A DNA stretch of 48,033 nt from Bradyrhizobium sp. 190 (GCF_023073415.1 NZ_JADPJL010000028.1:1-48033); one strand, 5' to 3'; shown: positions 33,534 to 42,025, numbered from the stretch's first letter. Notes: generated by a model not told the origin, from the letters alone. Numbers and translations: made by a program.

Positions 33534-34471
33534 GCGTGGGGCGCAGCCGGCACGGCTTCCGGCGCCAAGACGATCTGGGCCGGGTCCGTGACCTGCGGCG
33601 CGGGCTTTGAAGCGACGTCGAGCGCCGGGGATTTGGTCAACAGCCGGCACAACCGCGCCAGCGTCGGACGCATCTCGTGGCGATGCACGACCATGTCGAT
33701 CATGCCGTGATCGAGCAGATATTCGGCGCGCTGGAATCCTTCCGGCAGTTTCTCGCGGATGGTCTGCTCGATCACCCGCGCGCCGGCAAAGCCGATCAGC
33801 GCGCCGGGTTCGGCGATCTGCACGTCGCCCAGCATGGCATAGGACGCGGTGACGCCGCCGGTGGTCGGATTGGTCAGCACCACGATGTAGGGCAGCTTCG
33901 CTTCCCGCAGCATCTGCACGCCGACGGTGGTGCGCGGCATCTGCATCAGCGACAGAATGCCTTCCTGCATGCGCGCGCCGCCCGAGGCCGCGAACATGAT
34001 GAACGGCGACTTCTTCTCCACCGCAAGCTCGAGCCCGCGCACGATCGCCTCGCCCGCGGCCATGCCGAGCGAACCGCCCATGAAATCGAAATCCTGCACC
34101 GCGACGACGACGCCGGCGCCCTCTAGCTTTCCGTAGCCGACCTTGATGGCGTCGTTCAGCCCGGTCTTGGCCCGGGCGTCCTTGATGCGGTCGACATATT
34201 TGCGCTCATCGCGGAATTTGAGCGGATCGGCCGTCACTTCCGGCAGCGCGATGTCGTACCAGGTCTCGTTGTCGAAGATCGACTTCAGCCGCGCTACCGC
34301 GCCCATGCGCATGTGGTAGTTCGAGCCGGGGATGACGAACTGGTTGGCCTCGACGTCCTTGTAGAACACGAGCTGCCCGGAATCCGGGCACTTGATCCAC
34401 AGGTTCTCCGGCGTCTCGCGGCGCAGGATGTTGCGGATTTTTGGCCGGACGACATTGGTGAGCCAGTTCAT
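33530..34471 (-). CDS. accD: Acetyl-CoA carboxylase carboxyltransferase beta subunit
   Basis: AccD with AccA transfers CO2 from carboxybiotin to acetyl-CoA, forming malonyl-CoA. The 313-residue protein starts MNWLTNVVRPKIRNILRR as in Rhizobiales. The carboxyltransferase core shows AVQDFDFMGGSLGMAAGEAIVR, FAASGGARMQEGILSLMQM and NPTTGGVTASYAMLGD. The N-terminal zinc ribbon is degenerate: only Cys in IKCPDSGQLVFYK remains, where E. coli has two CxxC pairs. Clade-typical, as far as I recall. It sits between trpA and folC, a widely conserved order. Confidence 0.97.
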   Translation of the reverse strand: MNWLTNVVRPKIRNILRRETPENLWIKCPDSGQLVFYKDVEANQFVIPGSNYHMRMGAVARLKSIFDNETWYDIALPEVTADPLKFRDERKYVDRIKDARAKTGLNDAIKVGYGKLEGAGVVVAVQDFDFMGGSLGMAAGEAIVRGLELAVEKKSPFIMFAASGGARMQEGILSLMQMPRTTVGVQMLREAKLPYIVVLTNPTTGGVTASYAMLGDVQIAEPGALIGFAGARVIEQTIREKLPEGFQRAEYLLDHGMIDMVVHRHEMRPTLARLCRLLTKSPALDVASKPAPQVTDPAQIVLAPEAVPAAPHA

Positions 34472-34574
34472 GGTTCGCTCCGAAATGCGGCTAACGCATC
34501 AAGTGGAATATATGGCGGCCCGAATCACTCCGGGCAAGCCGCCCCTTTCGGTCCCATTGGCAGGGAATTGTGGC

Positions 34575-35411
34575 TTATTCAGCCGCCTGCTTCGCGCCCC
34601 GGACACCCTGCGCCAGGGAGGCCACGAGATCGGCCACCGCCGCGACCGTCTTGGTGGTCGCCTGCCCCTTCGTGTCCAGGCTATCACGCAACGCGTCGAC
34701 CAGCGCGGTACCGACCACGGCGCCGTTGGCCTTCTCCGCAATCGCCCGCGCCGCCTGCGGGGTACGGATACCGAAGCCGACACACACCGGCAGCTTGGTG
34801 TGGCGCTTGATCCGCGCCACGGCATCCCCGACGACCGTCGAGTCGGCCGCAGCTGCGCCGGTGATACCGGTGATCGAGACGTAATAGACAAAGCCGGAAG
34901 TGTTCGCGAGCACGGCCGGCAAGCGCTTGTCATCGGTGGTCGGCGTCGCCAGTCGGATGAAGTTGAGCCCGGCCTTCAGCGCGGGAATGCACAGCTCCTC
35001 GTCCTCCTCCGGCGGCAGGTCGACGATGATCAGGCCATCGACGCCGGCCGTCTTGGCGTCGGCGAGAAACTTGTCGACGCCATAGATGTAGATCGGATTG
35101 TAGTAGCCCATCAGCACCAGCGGCGTTGTGTTGTCGTCCTTGCGGAAGCCGCGGACCATCTCCAGCGTCTTCTTCAACGTCATCCCGCCCTTGAGCGCGC
35201 GCAGGCCCGCCGCCTGGATCGACGGACCGTCTGCCATCGGGTCGGTAAAGGGCATGCCGATCTCGATGATGTCGGCGCCGGCCTTCGGCAGCGCCTTGAT
35301 GATATCGAGCGACGTCGCAGGGTCCGGATCGCCGGCCATCAGGAAGGTGACGAAAGCCGAGCGGCCCTCTTTCTTGAGTTCGGCAAAGCGTGCGTCGATG
35401 CGGGTAGTCAC
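34575..35411 (-). CDS. trpA: Tryptophan synthase alpha subunit
   Basis: TrpA cleaves indole-3-glycerol phosphate and channels indole to TrpB. The 278-residue TIM barrel has catalytic Glu in DIIEIGMPFTDPMADGPSIQ, Asp in the same segment, DLPPEEDEELC, and the phosphate loop VGFGIRTPQAARAIA with VVGTALVD. GTG 35411 overlaps the trpB stop as GTGA, so the two subunits are translationally coupled. A 103-bp gap precedes accD. Confidence 0.97.
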   Translation of the reverse strand: MTTRIDARFAELKKEGRSAFVTFLMAGDPDPATSLDIIKALPKAGADIIEIGMPFTDPMADGPSIQAAGLRALKGGMTLKKTLEMVRGFRKDDNTTPLVLMGYYNPIYIYGVDKFLADAKTAGVDGLIIVDLPPEEDEELCIPALKAGLNFIRLATPTTDDKRLPAVLANTSGFVYYVSITGITGAAAADSTVVGDAVARIKRHTKLPVCVGFGIRTPQAARAIAEKANGAVVGTALVDALRDSLDTKGQATTKTVAAVADLVASLAQGVRGAKQAAE

Positions 35412-36625
35412 TGCTTCTTGCCTTTCAAAATCTCCGTGATCTGCGGAATGTCCTTGTCGCCACGGCCGGACAGATTAACCACCATCAGATGATCTTTCGG
35501 CCGCTTGGGCGCGAGCTCCGTGACCTTGGCGATCGCATGCGCGGATTCCAGCGCCGGCGGGATGCCCTCCAGCCGCGACAACAGCATGAAGGCAGCGAGC
35601 GCTTCGTCGTCGGTCGCCGACAGATAGGTGACGCGGCCGGTCTCGTGCAGCCAGGAGTGCTCCGGCCCGATGCCGGGATAGTCGAGCCCCGCCGAGATCG
35701 AATGCGCGTCCTGGATCTGGCCGTCATCGTCCATCAGCAGATAGGTGCGGTTGCCGTGCAGCACGCCTGGACGGCCGCCGGCGATCGACGCCGCATGAAG
35801 CTGCGTCAGGCCGTGACCGGCGGCTTCGACGCCAAAAATTTCGACGGATGGATCATCGAGGAATGGGTGGAACAAGCCCATCGCATTGGAGCCGCCGCCG
35901 ATGCAGGCGACCAGCGAATTCGGCAGACGGCCTTCGGCCTCTTGCATCTGCTTGCGAGTCTCGTCGCCGATCACGGACTGGAAGTCGCGCACCATCATCG
36001 GATAGGGGTGCGGGCCCGCCACCGTGCCGATGCAATAGAATGTGTTGTGCACGTTGGTGACCCAGTCGCGCAGCGCCTCGTTCATCGCGTCCTTCAGCGT
36101 GCGCGTGCCCGACTGCACCGGAACGACCTTGGCGCCCAGCATCTCCATGCGGAACACGTTCGGCGCCTGACGGGCTACATCGACTGCGCCCATATAGACC
36201 ACGCATTCCAGCCCAAAGCGCGCGCACAGCGTCGCGGTGGCAACGCCATGCTGGCCAGCGCCAGTCTCGGCAATGATGCGCTTCTTGCCCATGCGCCGCG
36301 CGACCATGATCTGGCCAAGCACGTTGTTGACCTTGTGCGAGCCGGTGTGGTTGAGCTCCTCGCGCTTCAAATAGATCTTGGCACCGCCGAGATGCTCCGT
36401 CAGGCGTTCGGCAAAATAGAGCGGCGACGGCCGGCCGACATAATCCTTGAGGTAGCCGTTCATCTCGGCCTGGAACGACGGATCGGCCTTGGCCGCCGCA
36501 TAGGCCTTTTCCAGATCGAGGATCAGCGGCATCAGCGTTTCCGCGACAAAGCGGCCGCCGAAATTGCCGAAATGCCCGCTCTCGTCGGGGCCGGTGCGGA
36601 AGGAATTGGGCAGGCTTGGATTCAT
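35408..36625 (-). CDS. trpB: Tryptophan synthase beta subunit
   Basis: TrpB is the PLP enzyme that condenses indole and serine. The 405-residue protein has GHFGNFGGRFVAETLMPLI at the start, PLP Lys in LNHTGSHKVNNVLGQI, phosphate loop CIGGGSNAMGLFHPF, and the monovalent-cation segment SAGLDYPGIGPEHSWL. ATG 36625 overlaps the trpF stop as ATGA. Class TrpB1, consistent with a partner TrpA next door. Confidence 0.98.
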   Translation of the reverse strand: MNPSLPNSFRTGPDESGHFGNFGGRFVAETLMPLILDLEKAYAAAKADPSFQAEMNGYLKDYVGRPSPLYFAERLTEHLGGAKIYLKREELNHTGSHKVNNVLGQIMVARRMGKKRIIAETGAGQHGVATATLCARFGLECVVYMGAVDVARQAPNVFRMEMLGAKVVPVQSGTRTLKDAMNEALRDWVTNVHNTFYCIGTVAGPHPYPMMVRDFQSVIGDETRKQMQEAEGRLPNSLVACIGGGSNAMGLFHPFLDDPSVEIFGVEAAGHGLTQLHAASIAGGRPGVLHGNRTYLLMDDDGQIQDAHSISAGLDYPGIGPEHSWLHETGRVTYLSATDDEALAAFMLLSRLEGIPPALESAHAIAKVTELAPKRPKDHLMVVNLSGRGDKDIPQITEILKGKKQ

Positions 36626-37281
36626 CGGACCATCAATTCTTCGGTGGCGCGTGCGGCGCGAATGAAATTGCGGATCATCTCGGGATCCTTGATACCGGGC
36701 GCGCTTTCGACGCCGGAGGACACGTCGATGCCGCCGGCGCGGGTGACGCGAACGGCCTCCGCGACGTTGTCGGCGGAAAGCCCGCCCGAGACCATGAAAG
36801 GAAGTTTGAGATCGAGGTTTTCCAGCAGGTGCCAGTCGAACACGGCGCCTAACCCGCCGGGGCGGGTGGCGCCCTTGGGCGCGCGGGCATCGAACAGAAT
36901 GCGATCGGCCGCGCTCGCATAGCCCGGCAGCGCCGCGAGATCCGCCGAGGTTTCGACCGCGATCACCTTCATGACCGGAAGTGCGAACTTCGCTTTGATG
37001 TCACGCACCCGTGCGATGGTTTCCTTGCCGTGCAGTTGCAACAGGTCCGGCTGCAGCGTCTCGACGATGTTTTCAAGCGTCGCGTCGTCGGCATCGACCG
37101 TCAGCGCCACCTTGGCGGCGCGGCCCTTGGCTTGCCGGCCGAGTTCCCGCGCGGTCTCGAGGCTGAGGTGCCGCGGCGACGGCGGAAAAAACACGAATCC
37201 CACCATGTCGGCGCCCGCCTCAAGCGCCGTGTCGAGCGTCTCGCGCGTGGACAGGCCGCAAATTTTGACGAGCAGGGACAT
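36622..37281 (-). CDS. trpF: Phosphoribosylanthranilate isomerase
   Basis: TrpF performs the Amadori rearrangement of phosphoribosylanthranilate. The 219-residue barrel has catalytic Cys in VKICGLSTRETLD, Asp in RILFDARAPKGATRPGG, and the phosphate motifs MVSGGLSADNV and IDVSSGVESAPGIKD. First gene of the trpFBA block; trpC, D and E are not in the window. lapA lies 57 bp upstream on the same strand. Confidence 0.97.
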   Translation of the reverse strand: MSLLVKICGLSTRETLDTALEAGADMVGFVFFPPSPRHLSLETARELGRQAKGRAAKVALTVDADDATLENIVETLQPDLLQLHGKETIARVRDIKAKFALPVMKVIAVETSADLAALPGYASAADRILFDARAPKGATRPGGLGAVFDWHLLENLDLKLPFMVSGGLSADNVAEAVRVTRAGGIDVSSGVESAPGIKDPEMIRNFIRAARATEELMVR

Positions 37282-37338
37282 GGTCTCTCAAGGGCGGGAG
37301 GCCGCCGTGGTAATTGGAACAAGCTGACGGGGCGGGTT

Positions 37339-37731
37339 CTACAACGTCGCGCCCTGCTTGTCTCGCCCTGTGGCCCCATAGAACCCGTACTGGGAGGGCG
37401 CCGGAAGCCGCTGCTGATCGACCCGGGAAACTGCCGCCGCAGCCCGCAAATCAGCCGTTTCCGCCCTTGCCCGGCGTGCATCCGCCTCATGCTGGCGCGC
37501 CGCGCGGCGCCAGTGGCGCTGGCGGAACCAGGTCGCCATGCCGCCCGCCGCCACCCCCAGAATGGCCACCGCAATGATCACGGCAAACAGCGGCATCGAC
37601 ACCGCGATCGCTGGATCGGTCGAATTGAAGGGATCGAACGACACCGTCACGAAATGGCGGTTGGCGACCGCAAAGACGATGAAGATAAGGCCTAACGGAA
37701 TGACGACCAGCGCCGTGAAGAACTTTCGCAT
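37339..37731 (-). CDS. lapA: LapA-domain (DUF1049) inner-membrane protein
   Basis: About 130 residues with two transmembrane helices: MRKFFTALVVIPLGLIFIVFAVAN near the start, and MPLFAVIIAVAILGVAAGGMAT near 46-68. A charged, Arg/Ala-rich coiled tail (RRAARQHEADARRARAE) follows. This LapA layout is linked in E. coli to lipopolysaccharide assembly with LapB. No lapB is here. The second ATG (37731) is preferred since GAGAG is spaced correctly for it. It sits between ihfB and trpF, an order I associate with Rhizobiales. Confidence 0.85.
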   Translation of the reverse strand: MRKFFTALVVIPLGLIFIVFAVANRHFVTVSFDPFNSTDPAIAVSMPLFAVIIAVAILGVAAGGMATWFRQRHWRRAARQHEADARRARAETADLRAAAAVSRVDQQRLPAPSQYGFYGATGRDKQGATL

Positions 37732-37807
37732 GACCATCTCTCGTAGTGATGGAGAAAGGCGGGGCCAAAGACCCGCAACACGGCTACATCCGGTCGAATC
37801 GAAAAGC

Positions 37808-38113
37808 CTACGCGCCGGCCTCGGGCGAGCTGTCGTCGCGGTTCAGCCGCTCGCGCATTTCCTTGCCGGTCTTGAAGAACGGGACGCTCTTCTGGTCGAC
37901 CGGAACATGGGCGCCAGTACGCGGATTGCGGCCTGCGCGCGCGGGGCGATGCTTTACCGAAAAAGCGCCGAACCCGCGCAACTCGACACGATCGCCGCGC
38001 GCGAGCGCCGCGACGATCTCATCGAGGATCGCGTTCACAATGTTCTCCACATCCCGCTGATAGAGGTGCGGGTTGTGCTCGGCGATGCGCTGAACAAGTT
38101 CGGATTTGATCAT
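37808..38113 (-). CDS. ihfB: Integration host factor beta subunit
   Basis: IHF is a sequence-specific DNA-bending heterodimer acting in recombination, replication and promoter architecture. The 101-residue protein has MIKSELVQRIAEHNPHLYQRDVE typical of the beta subunit, the dimer core VELRGFGAFSVKHRPARAGRNP with the intercalating Pro in GRNPRTG, and the C-terminal helix VPFFKTGKEMRERLN. A long acidic tail (DDSSPEAGA) ends the protein. Upstream is 170 bp with the palindrome CTTGA-TCTG-TCAAG (38162-38175) and the likely promoter. Confidence 0.97.
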   Translation of the reverse strand: MIKSELVQRIAEHNPHLYQRDVENIVNAILDEIVAALARGDRVELRGFGAFSVKHRPARAGRNPRTGAHVPVDQKSVPFFKTGKEMRERLNRDDSSPEAGA

Positions 38114-38283
38114 CGAAGTTGGGATCCGGGATCGTGCGGATATCCATTTCCGTGAAAATACCTTGATCTGTCAAGACGCTAAATCAATTTTGGGCAACGC
38201 GAAAGCACGTAACATGCGTCCCGGAGGGATTTGTGACGACACCCGCAGTGCGGGAAAATGTGACAAAGAGCAGCCGGTGCGGC

Positions 38284-39264
38284 TCAGTTGGCGGCTGCGG
38301 GGCGCCACAGCGCCAACATGCCGTCCAGCGAGAGCTGATCGACCGCCTGAACAACGCCGGCCTGCTCGATCTGGCGCGCGATGGAACTCAGGCCGAGCGC
38401 ATCGAATGTGATGGAAGCCGCCGCGCGCAGGAACGTCAGGTCCCCGAACTGCGGGTTAAGCTTGTAATCGCGCACTGGCAGATCGCTTTTGATCTTCTTT
38501 TCGGCAACCAGCCAGGCAACGGCTGCTTTTTCATCGCCGAGCTGATCAACCAGCTTCAGTTCCACCGCCTGACGGCCGGTGAAGACCCGCCCGTCCGCGA
38601 CCTTTTCGAGCAGCGCGTCATCCATGGCGCGCCGCTCCTTCACCAGGCCGCGGAACCAGGCATAGGAATCCTTCACCAGCGCGTCGAGGGCGGCGCGCGC
38701 CTCCGGGCTGGTCGGTTCGAAGCCGTTGGGTGCGGCCTTCAACGGCGAGGATTTCACTTCCTCGACCTTGACGCCCACGGTCTTCATCAGCTCGGTGAAA
38801 TTCGGAAACTGGAACAGCACGCCGATCGAACCGACCAGTGAGCTCTGGCGGGCGACGATATGATCGGCGGCCATCGCCGTGATGTAACCGCCCGACGCGG
38901 CCAGCCCCTCAACCACCACGACCAGCGGCTTCTTGGCCTTCAGGCGCACCAGCGCGTCATAGAGCTGCTCGGAGCCGGCCGTGGTGCCGCCAGGCGAATT
39001 GATGTGCACGATGACGGCCGCATGGCTCGTTTTCTCCAACCGCTCCAGCGCCTCGACGCGTTGCTGGTCGCTGCGGATCAGCCCTTCGATATTGACCCGC
39101 GCGATCGATCCCGATGCCGTCAGCGCAGCCGGCCCGCTCCTTGTCGCGATCGCGCCGACGGTGACGATCGCCGCGATCGCAACCAGGCCAGCCACGACGC
39201 GCCAGAAGGTCAGCTTGCGGCGGATCCTGCGGCGATCGACGATCACGTCCGAATCGAGCGACAT
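38284..39264 (-). CDS. sppA: Signal peptide peptidase SppA, short type
   Basis: SppA digests cleaved signal peptides at the inner membrane. The 326-residue protein has an N-terminal anchor (WRVVAGLVAIAAIVTVGAIAT, about 21-41), the S49 protease fold with SPGGTTAGSEQLYDAL, nucleophile Ser124 in EGLAASGGYITAMAAD, and general base Lys176 in VKSSPLKAAPNGF. Length matches the half-size SppA seen in most bacteria. It starts downstream of the rpsA terminator and a large repeat, so it is likely transcribed separately. Confidence 0.95.
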   Translation of the reverse strand: MSLDSDVIVDRRRIRRKLTFWRVVAGLVAIAAIVTVGAIATRSGPAALTASGSIARVNIEGLIRSDQQRVEALERLEKTSHAAVIVHINSPGGTTAGSEQLYDALVRLKAKKPLVVVVEGLAASGGYITAMAADHIVARQSSLVGSIGVLFQFPNFTELMKTVGVKVEEVKSSPLKAAPNGFEPTSPEARAALDALVKDSYAWFRGLVKERRAMDDALLEKVADGRVFTGRQAVELKLVDQLGDEKAAVAWLVAEKKIKSDLPVRDYKLNPQFGDLTFLRAAASITFDALGLSSIARQIEQAGVVQAVDQLSLDGMLALWRPAAAN

Positions 39265-39363
39265 CGAATTTCTCCTGAAGTCATCAGCGCGTTTTGCATC
39301 CGCAGCGCTAGCGAAGCGTTATCTGATTACATCAATTGCGACGCAATTTGAAGAAAACAAGGC

Positions 39364-39559
39364 CCTCTTCCTTCTCCCCTTGTGGGAGAAGGTGGCATAG
39401 GCGGCCGTCGGCCGCCGTACTTAGAAGAGGACGCCGATGCTTTGCATCGGCTATGGGCGCGAAGCGGCGGCGAGCCGGATGAGGGGTCTGTCTCCGCGGA
39501 TAGAGACCCCTCATCCGGCGCTTCGCGCCACCTTCTCCCACAAGGGGAGAAGGAAGAGG
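39364..39559. repeat. Large inverted repeat, family E, between rpsA and sppA
   Basis: Left arm 39364-39396 and right arm 39527-39559 are exact 33-bp complements (CCTCTTCCTTCTCCCCTTGT..). The 130-bp interior has its own palindrome, GAGGGGTCT..AGACCCCTC, and degenerate second arms. No gene is present. The rest of 39265-39629 holds the rpsA terminator. Confidence 0.9.
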
Positions 39560-39575
39560 CGGCGCGCCCCGAACG

Positions 39576-39602
39576 AAAAAGGCCCCGGTCGAAACCGGGG
39601 CC
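39576..39602 (-). terminator. rpsA terminator
   Basis: On the minus strand GGCCCCGGTTTCGACCGGGGCC forms a 9-bp stem with a 4-nt loop, followed by TTTTT. It lies 28 bp after the rpsA stop. Confidence 0.9.
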
Positions 39603-39629
39603 TGATGTCGCAGCCTGATAAGCTGAAAC

Positions 39630-41330
39630 TTACTTGTCGCGGTTCTTGAGCGCGGTGCCGAGAATATCGCCCAGCGTCGCTCCCGAATCGGAGGAGCCGT
39701 ACTGCGCGATGGCTTCCTTCTCTTCGGCGACTTCCAGCGCCTTGATCGAGACCTGCACCTTGCGGGCCTTCTTGTCGAACTGGATCACGCGGGCATCGAC
39801 CTTCTCGCCGACGGCGAAACGCTCTGCGCGCTGATCGTTGCGGTCACGGGCCAGTTCGGAGCGCTTGATGAAGGTGGTGAAGTCGGTGCCCGAGATCTTC
39901 ACCTCGATGCCGGCTTCCTTCACTTCGAGCACTTCGCAGGTCACGACCGCGCCCTTCTTGACGTCGCCCGGCTCGGCGAAGGGATCGCCTTCAAGCTGCT
40001 TGACGCCGAGCGAGATGCGCTCCTTCTCGACATCGACGTCGAGCACCACGGCCTTGACCATGTCGCCCTTCTTGAAGTTGTCGATGACCTGCTCGCCCGG
40101 AAGTTTCCAGTCGAGGTCGGACAGATGGACCATGCCGTCGACATCGCCGTCGAGACCCAGGAACAGACCGAACTCGGTCTTGTTCTTGACTTCGCCTTCG
40201 ACGGTCGAACCGACCGGGAACTTCTCGACGAAGACTTCCCAGGGATTGCGCATGGTCTGCTTGAGACCAAGCGAGATGCGGCGCTTGACCGAATCGACTT
40301 CCAAGACCTGCACTTCGACTTCCTGCGAGGTCGAAACGATCTTGCCGGGATGCATGTTCTTCTTGGTCCACGACATTTCCGAGACGTGGATCAGGCCTTC
40401 GATGCCCGGCTCCAGTTCGACGAACGCGCCGTAGTCGGTGATGTTGGTGACGCGGCCGGTGAAGCGCGCGTTCAGCGGGTACTTCGCCTCGATTCCCTGC
40501 CACGGATCGTCCAGCAACTGCTTCATGCCGAGCGAAATGCGGTGGGTCTCGTGGTTGATCTTGATGATCTTGACCTTCACGGTCTGGCCGATGGTGAGCA
40601 CCTCGGTCGGGTGATTGACCCGGCGCCAGGCGATATCGGTGACGTGAAGCAGGCCGTCGATGCCGCCGAGATCAACGAACGCACCGTAATCGGTGATGTT
40701 CTTGACCACGCCGTCGATCACCTGACCCTCTTCGAGGTTCTGCACCAGCTCCTGGCGCTGCTCGGCGCGGGTCTCTTCGAGAACCGTGCGGCGCGACACC
40801 ACGATGTTGCCGCGGCGGCGATCCATCTTGAGGATCTGGAACGGCTGCGAGTTGTTCATCAGCGGCGCGACATCGCGGATCGGGCGGATATCGACCTGCG
40901 AGCGCGGCAGGAAGGCGACCGCGCCGTCGAGGTCGACGGTGAAGCCACCCTTGACCTGGTTGAAGATGACGCCGTGAACCTTCTCGTTGTTGTTGAAGGC
41001 CTTCTCGAGCTTGCCCCAGCTTTCCTCGCGGCGCGCCTTGTCGCGCGACAGCACGGCTTCGCCGAGCGCATTTTCGATCCGGTCGAGGAACACCTCGACT
41101 TCGTCGCCAACCTTGAGATCGCTTTCGCGGCCGGGGCCGGCGAATTCGCGCAGCGCCACGCGGCCTTCGGTCTTCAGGCCGACGTCAATGACGGCCATGT
41201 CCTTTTCAATTGCAACTACCTTGCCCTTGATGACGGAGCTTTCCTGCAGATTGCCGCCGGCGAAGGACTCGTCCAGCATTGCAGCGAAATCGTCACGGGT
41301 AGGATTATAAGAAGCAGCAGTCGAAGCCAT
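39630..41330 (-). CDS. rpsA: 30S ribosomal protein S1
   Basis: S1 binds mRNA and delivers it to the 30S subunit. The 566-residue protein has six S1/OB repeats, seen as KGKVVAIEKDMAVIDVGLKTEG, VHGVIFNQVKGGFTVDLDG, IDGVVKNITDYGAFVDLGG, FTGRVTNITDYGAFVELEPG, VEGEVKNKTEFGLFLGLDG and VVTCEVLEVKEAGIEVKISG. ATG 41330 follows GGAGAACA. It lies downstream of aroA, an odd small gene and cmk, the classic aroA-cmk-rpsA order. It has its own promoter and a long structured leader. Confidence 0.98.
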   Translation of the reverse strand: MASTAASYNPTRDDFAAMLDESFAGGNLQESSVIKGKVVAIEKDMAVIDVGLKTEGRVALREFAGPGRESDLKVGDEVEVFLDRIENALGEAVLSRDKARREESWGKLEKAFNNNEKVHGVIFNQVKGGFTVDLDGAVAFLPRSQVDIRPIRDVAPLMNNSQPFQILKMDRRRGNIVVSRRTVLEETRAEQRQELVQNLEEGQVIDGVVKNITDYGAFVDLGGIDGLLHVTDIAWRRVNHPTEVLTIGQTVKVKIIKINHETHRISLGMKQLLDDPWQGIEAKYPLNARFTGRVTNITDYGAFVELEPGIEGLIHVSEMSWTKKNMHPGKIVSTSQEVEVQVLEVDSVKRRISLGLKQTMRNPWEVFVEKFPVGSTVEGEVKNKTEFGLFLGLDGDVDGMVHLSDLDWKLPGEQVIDNFKKGDMVKAVVLDVDVEKERISLGVKQLEGDPFAEPGDVKKGAVVTCEVLEVKEAGIEVKISGTDFTTFIKRSELARDRNDQRAERFAVGEKVDARVIQFDKKARKVQVSIKALEVAEEKEAIAQYGSSDSGATLGDILGTALKNRDK

Positions 41331-41611
41331 TTGTTCTCCAATGCGGGATATTGCCGGCCGTTCGGGTTAAAGGGCGTATCGCGCGTGAAGTGTCAGGGGT
41401 CCGCGAACCCTGACGACCGCGTTTGCGGGAGGCGCAAAAGCGGGCCGGCAGCATGCCTGCACGTTCGGTACGTTTGATTTTATCCGGAGCCTGAAACGAG
41501 CGTATCGACTTCAAGAACCTGGAGCGGACTTTCCTCCAATGACGGCGGGGGTTCAAACCTCCCGCCGGCCCGCTCGGACAGCCCTGATCTTATCGATGGC
41601 GGCCCGGATGG
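41331..41611 (-). promoter_or_regulatory. Structured 5' leader of rpsA (about 280 nt)
   Basis: Between a predicted start site near 41611 and the rpsA ATG, the minus strand forms a 136-nt domain closed by a perfect 11-bp stem (41564-41574 with 41439-41449) and followed by TTTTG. Inside are a hairpin at about 41543-41565 and an isolated SD-like GGAGGAAAGTCCG (41525-41537). A second hairpin is at 41392-41414 (9-bp arms, one mismatch). S1 autoregulates its mRNA in E. coli; a similar role here is inferred. Confidence 0.6.
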
Positions 41612-41617
41612 CCGTGG

Positions 41618-41646
41618 ATATAGCCCCAAGGGCCATTTTCGGCAAG
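41618..41646 (-). promoter_or_regulatory. rpsA promoter
   Basis: On the minus strand CTTGCC (41641-41646), a 17-bp spacer and CTATAT (41618-41623) match the alphaproteobacterial housekeeping consensus CTTGAC-N17-CTATAT at 11 of 12 positions. The start site would be near 41611. Confidence 0.8.
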
Positions 41647-41654
41647 CCGGAAAT

Positions 41655-41669
41655 GCCCGCTTTACGGGC
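41655..41669 (-). terminator. Small hairpin upstream of the rpsA promoter
   Basis: GCCCG-TAAAG-CGGGC followed by ATTTCC on the minus strand. It may reduce read-through from cmk into the rpsA leader. Weak as a terminator. Confidence 0.3.
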
Positions 41670-41819
41670 CCTTAAGGCTGACGGACGCTAACCATGGGCC
41701 CGCGCTTTCAACGCCCTGTTGACCGCATGAAGCGAAAGGTCCGCAGCCCTCGGCGGTATGGAACCCAACCTTAAGCGCCGCCCCACAGGATGGCACCGTC
41801 CAAAAACAGGGGTGCCACC

Positions 41820-41990
41820 ATGAAGAGCCTGATCGCCGTGATCGCCATCGCCGTCTTTACCGTTGCCATTGCCGTTGCCGGCAAGCCGGCCGCTTTTGCG
41901 ACCGATAAGGCGATTGCCGCGGCCAAGGCGAAGCCCGTCATGATGGCCGAACGGCAATTGCCGTTCGACCGCGAGCGCTCGAAGAACTGA
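41820..41990 (+). CDS. Small exported protein, unknown function
   Basis: A 56-residue open frame begins at ATG 41820 with AGGGGTG 7 bp upstream. Residues 1-27 form a clear Sec signal peptide (MKSLIAVIAIAVFTVAIAVA, then AFA cleavage box). The mature part would be about 29 residues, basic and Lys/Arg-rich, ending RERSKN. It lies alone on the plus strand between the rpsA leader and cmk, ending 35 bp before the cmk stop. Not a family I recognise. The signal peptide and ribosome-binding site argue that it is real. Confidence 0.6.
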   Translation: MKSLIAVIAIAVFTVAIAVAGKPAAFATDKAIAAAKAKPVMMAERQLPFDRERSKN

Positions 41991-42025
41991 TCCTCGCCCT
42001 CGCCTCGCTTCCTCTAGCGAAACCT

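Noticed and set aside
34392..35492. 366-codon plus-strand open frame over trpA and accD
   Set aside because: Antisense shadow; both genes beneath are certain.
38162..38175. CTTGATCTGTCAAG as the ihfB promoter -35
   Set aside because: CTTGAC is present on the minus strand, but no fitting -10 lies 16-18 bp downstream. Kept only as a palindrome.
40125..41477. 450-codon plus-strand open frame over rpsA
   Set aside because: Antisense shadow of S1 with biased composition and no family features.
41525..41537. GGAGGAAAGTCCG on the minus strand resembles the RNase P RNA 5' signature
   Set aside because: The other conserved RNase P segments (3' ACAGAA-type and P4 partner) are not found and the space before rpsA is too small for about 400 nt.
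41544..41563. tRNA-like T arm GGGGGTTCAAACCTCCC on the plus strand
   Set aside because: The flanking complementary arms are 136 nt apart, and no anticodon or D arm can be drawn. It is better explained as part of the rpsA leader hairpin read backwards. A permuted tmRNA was also considered, but no tag reading frame is present.
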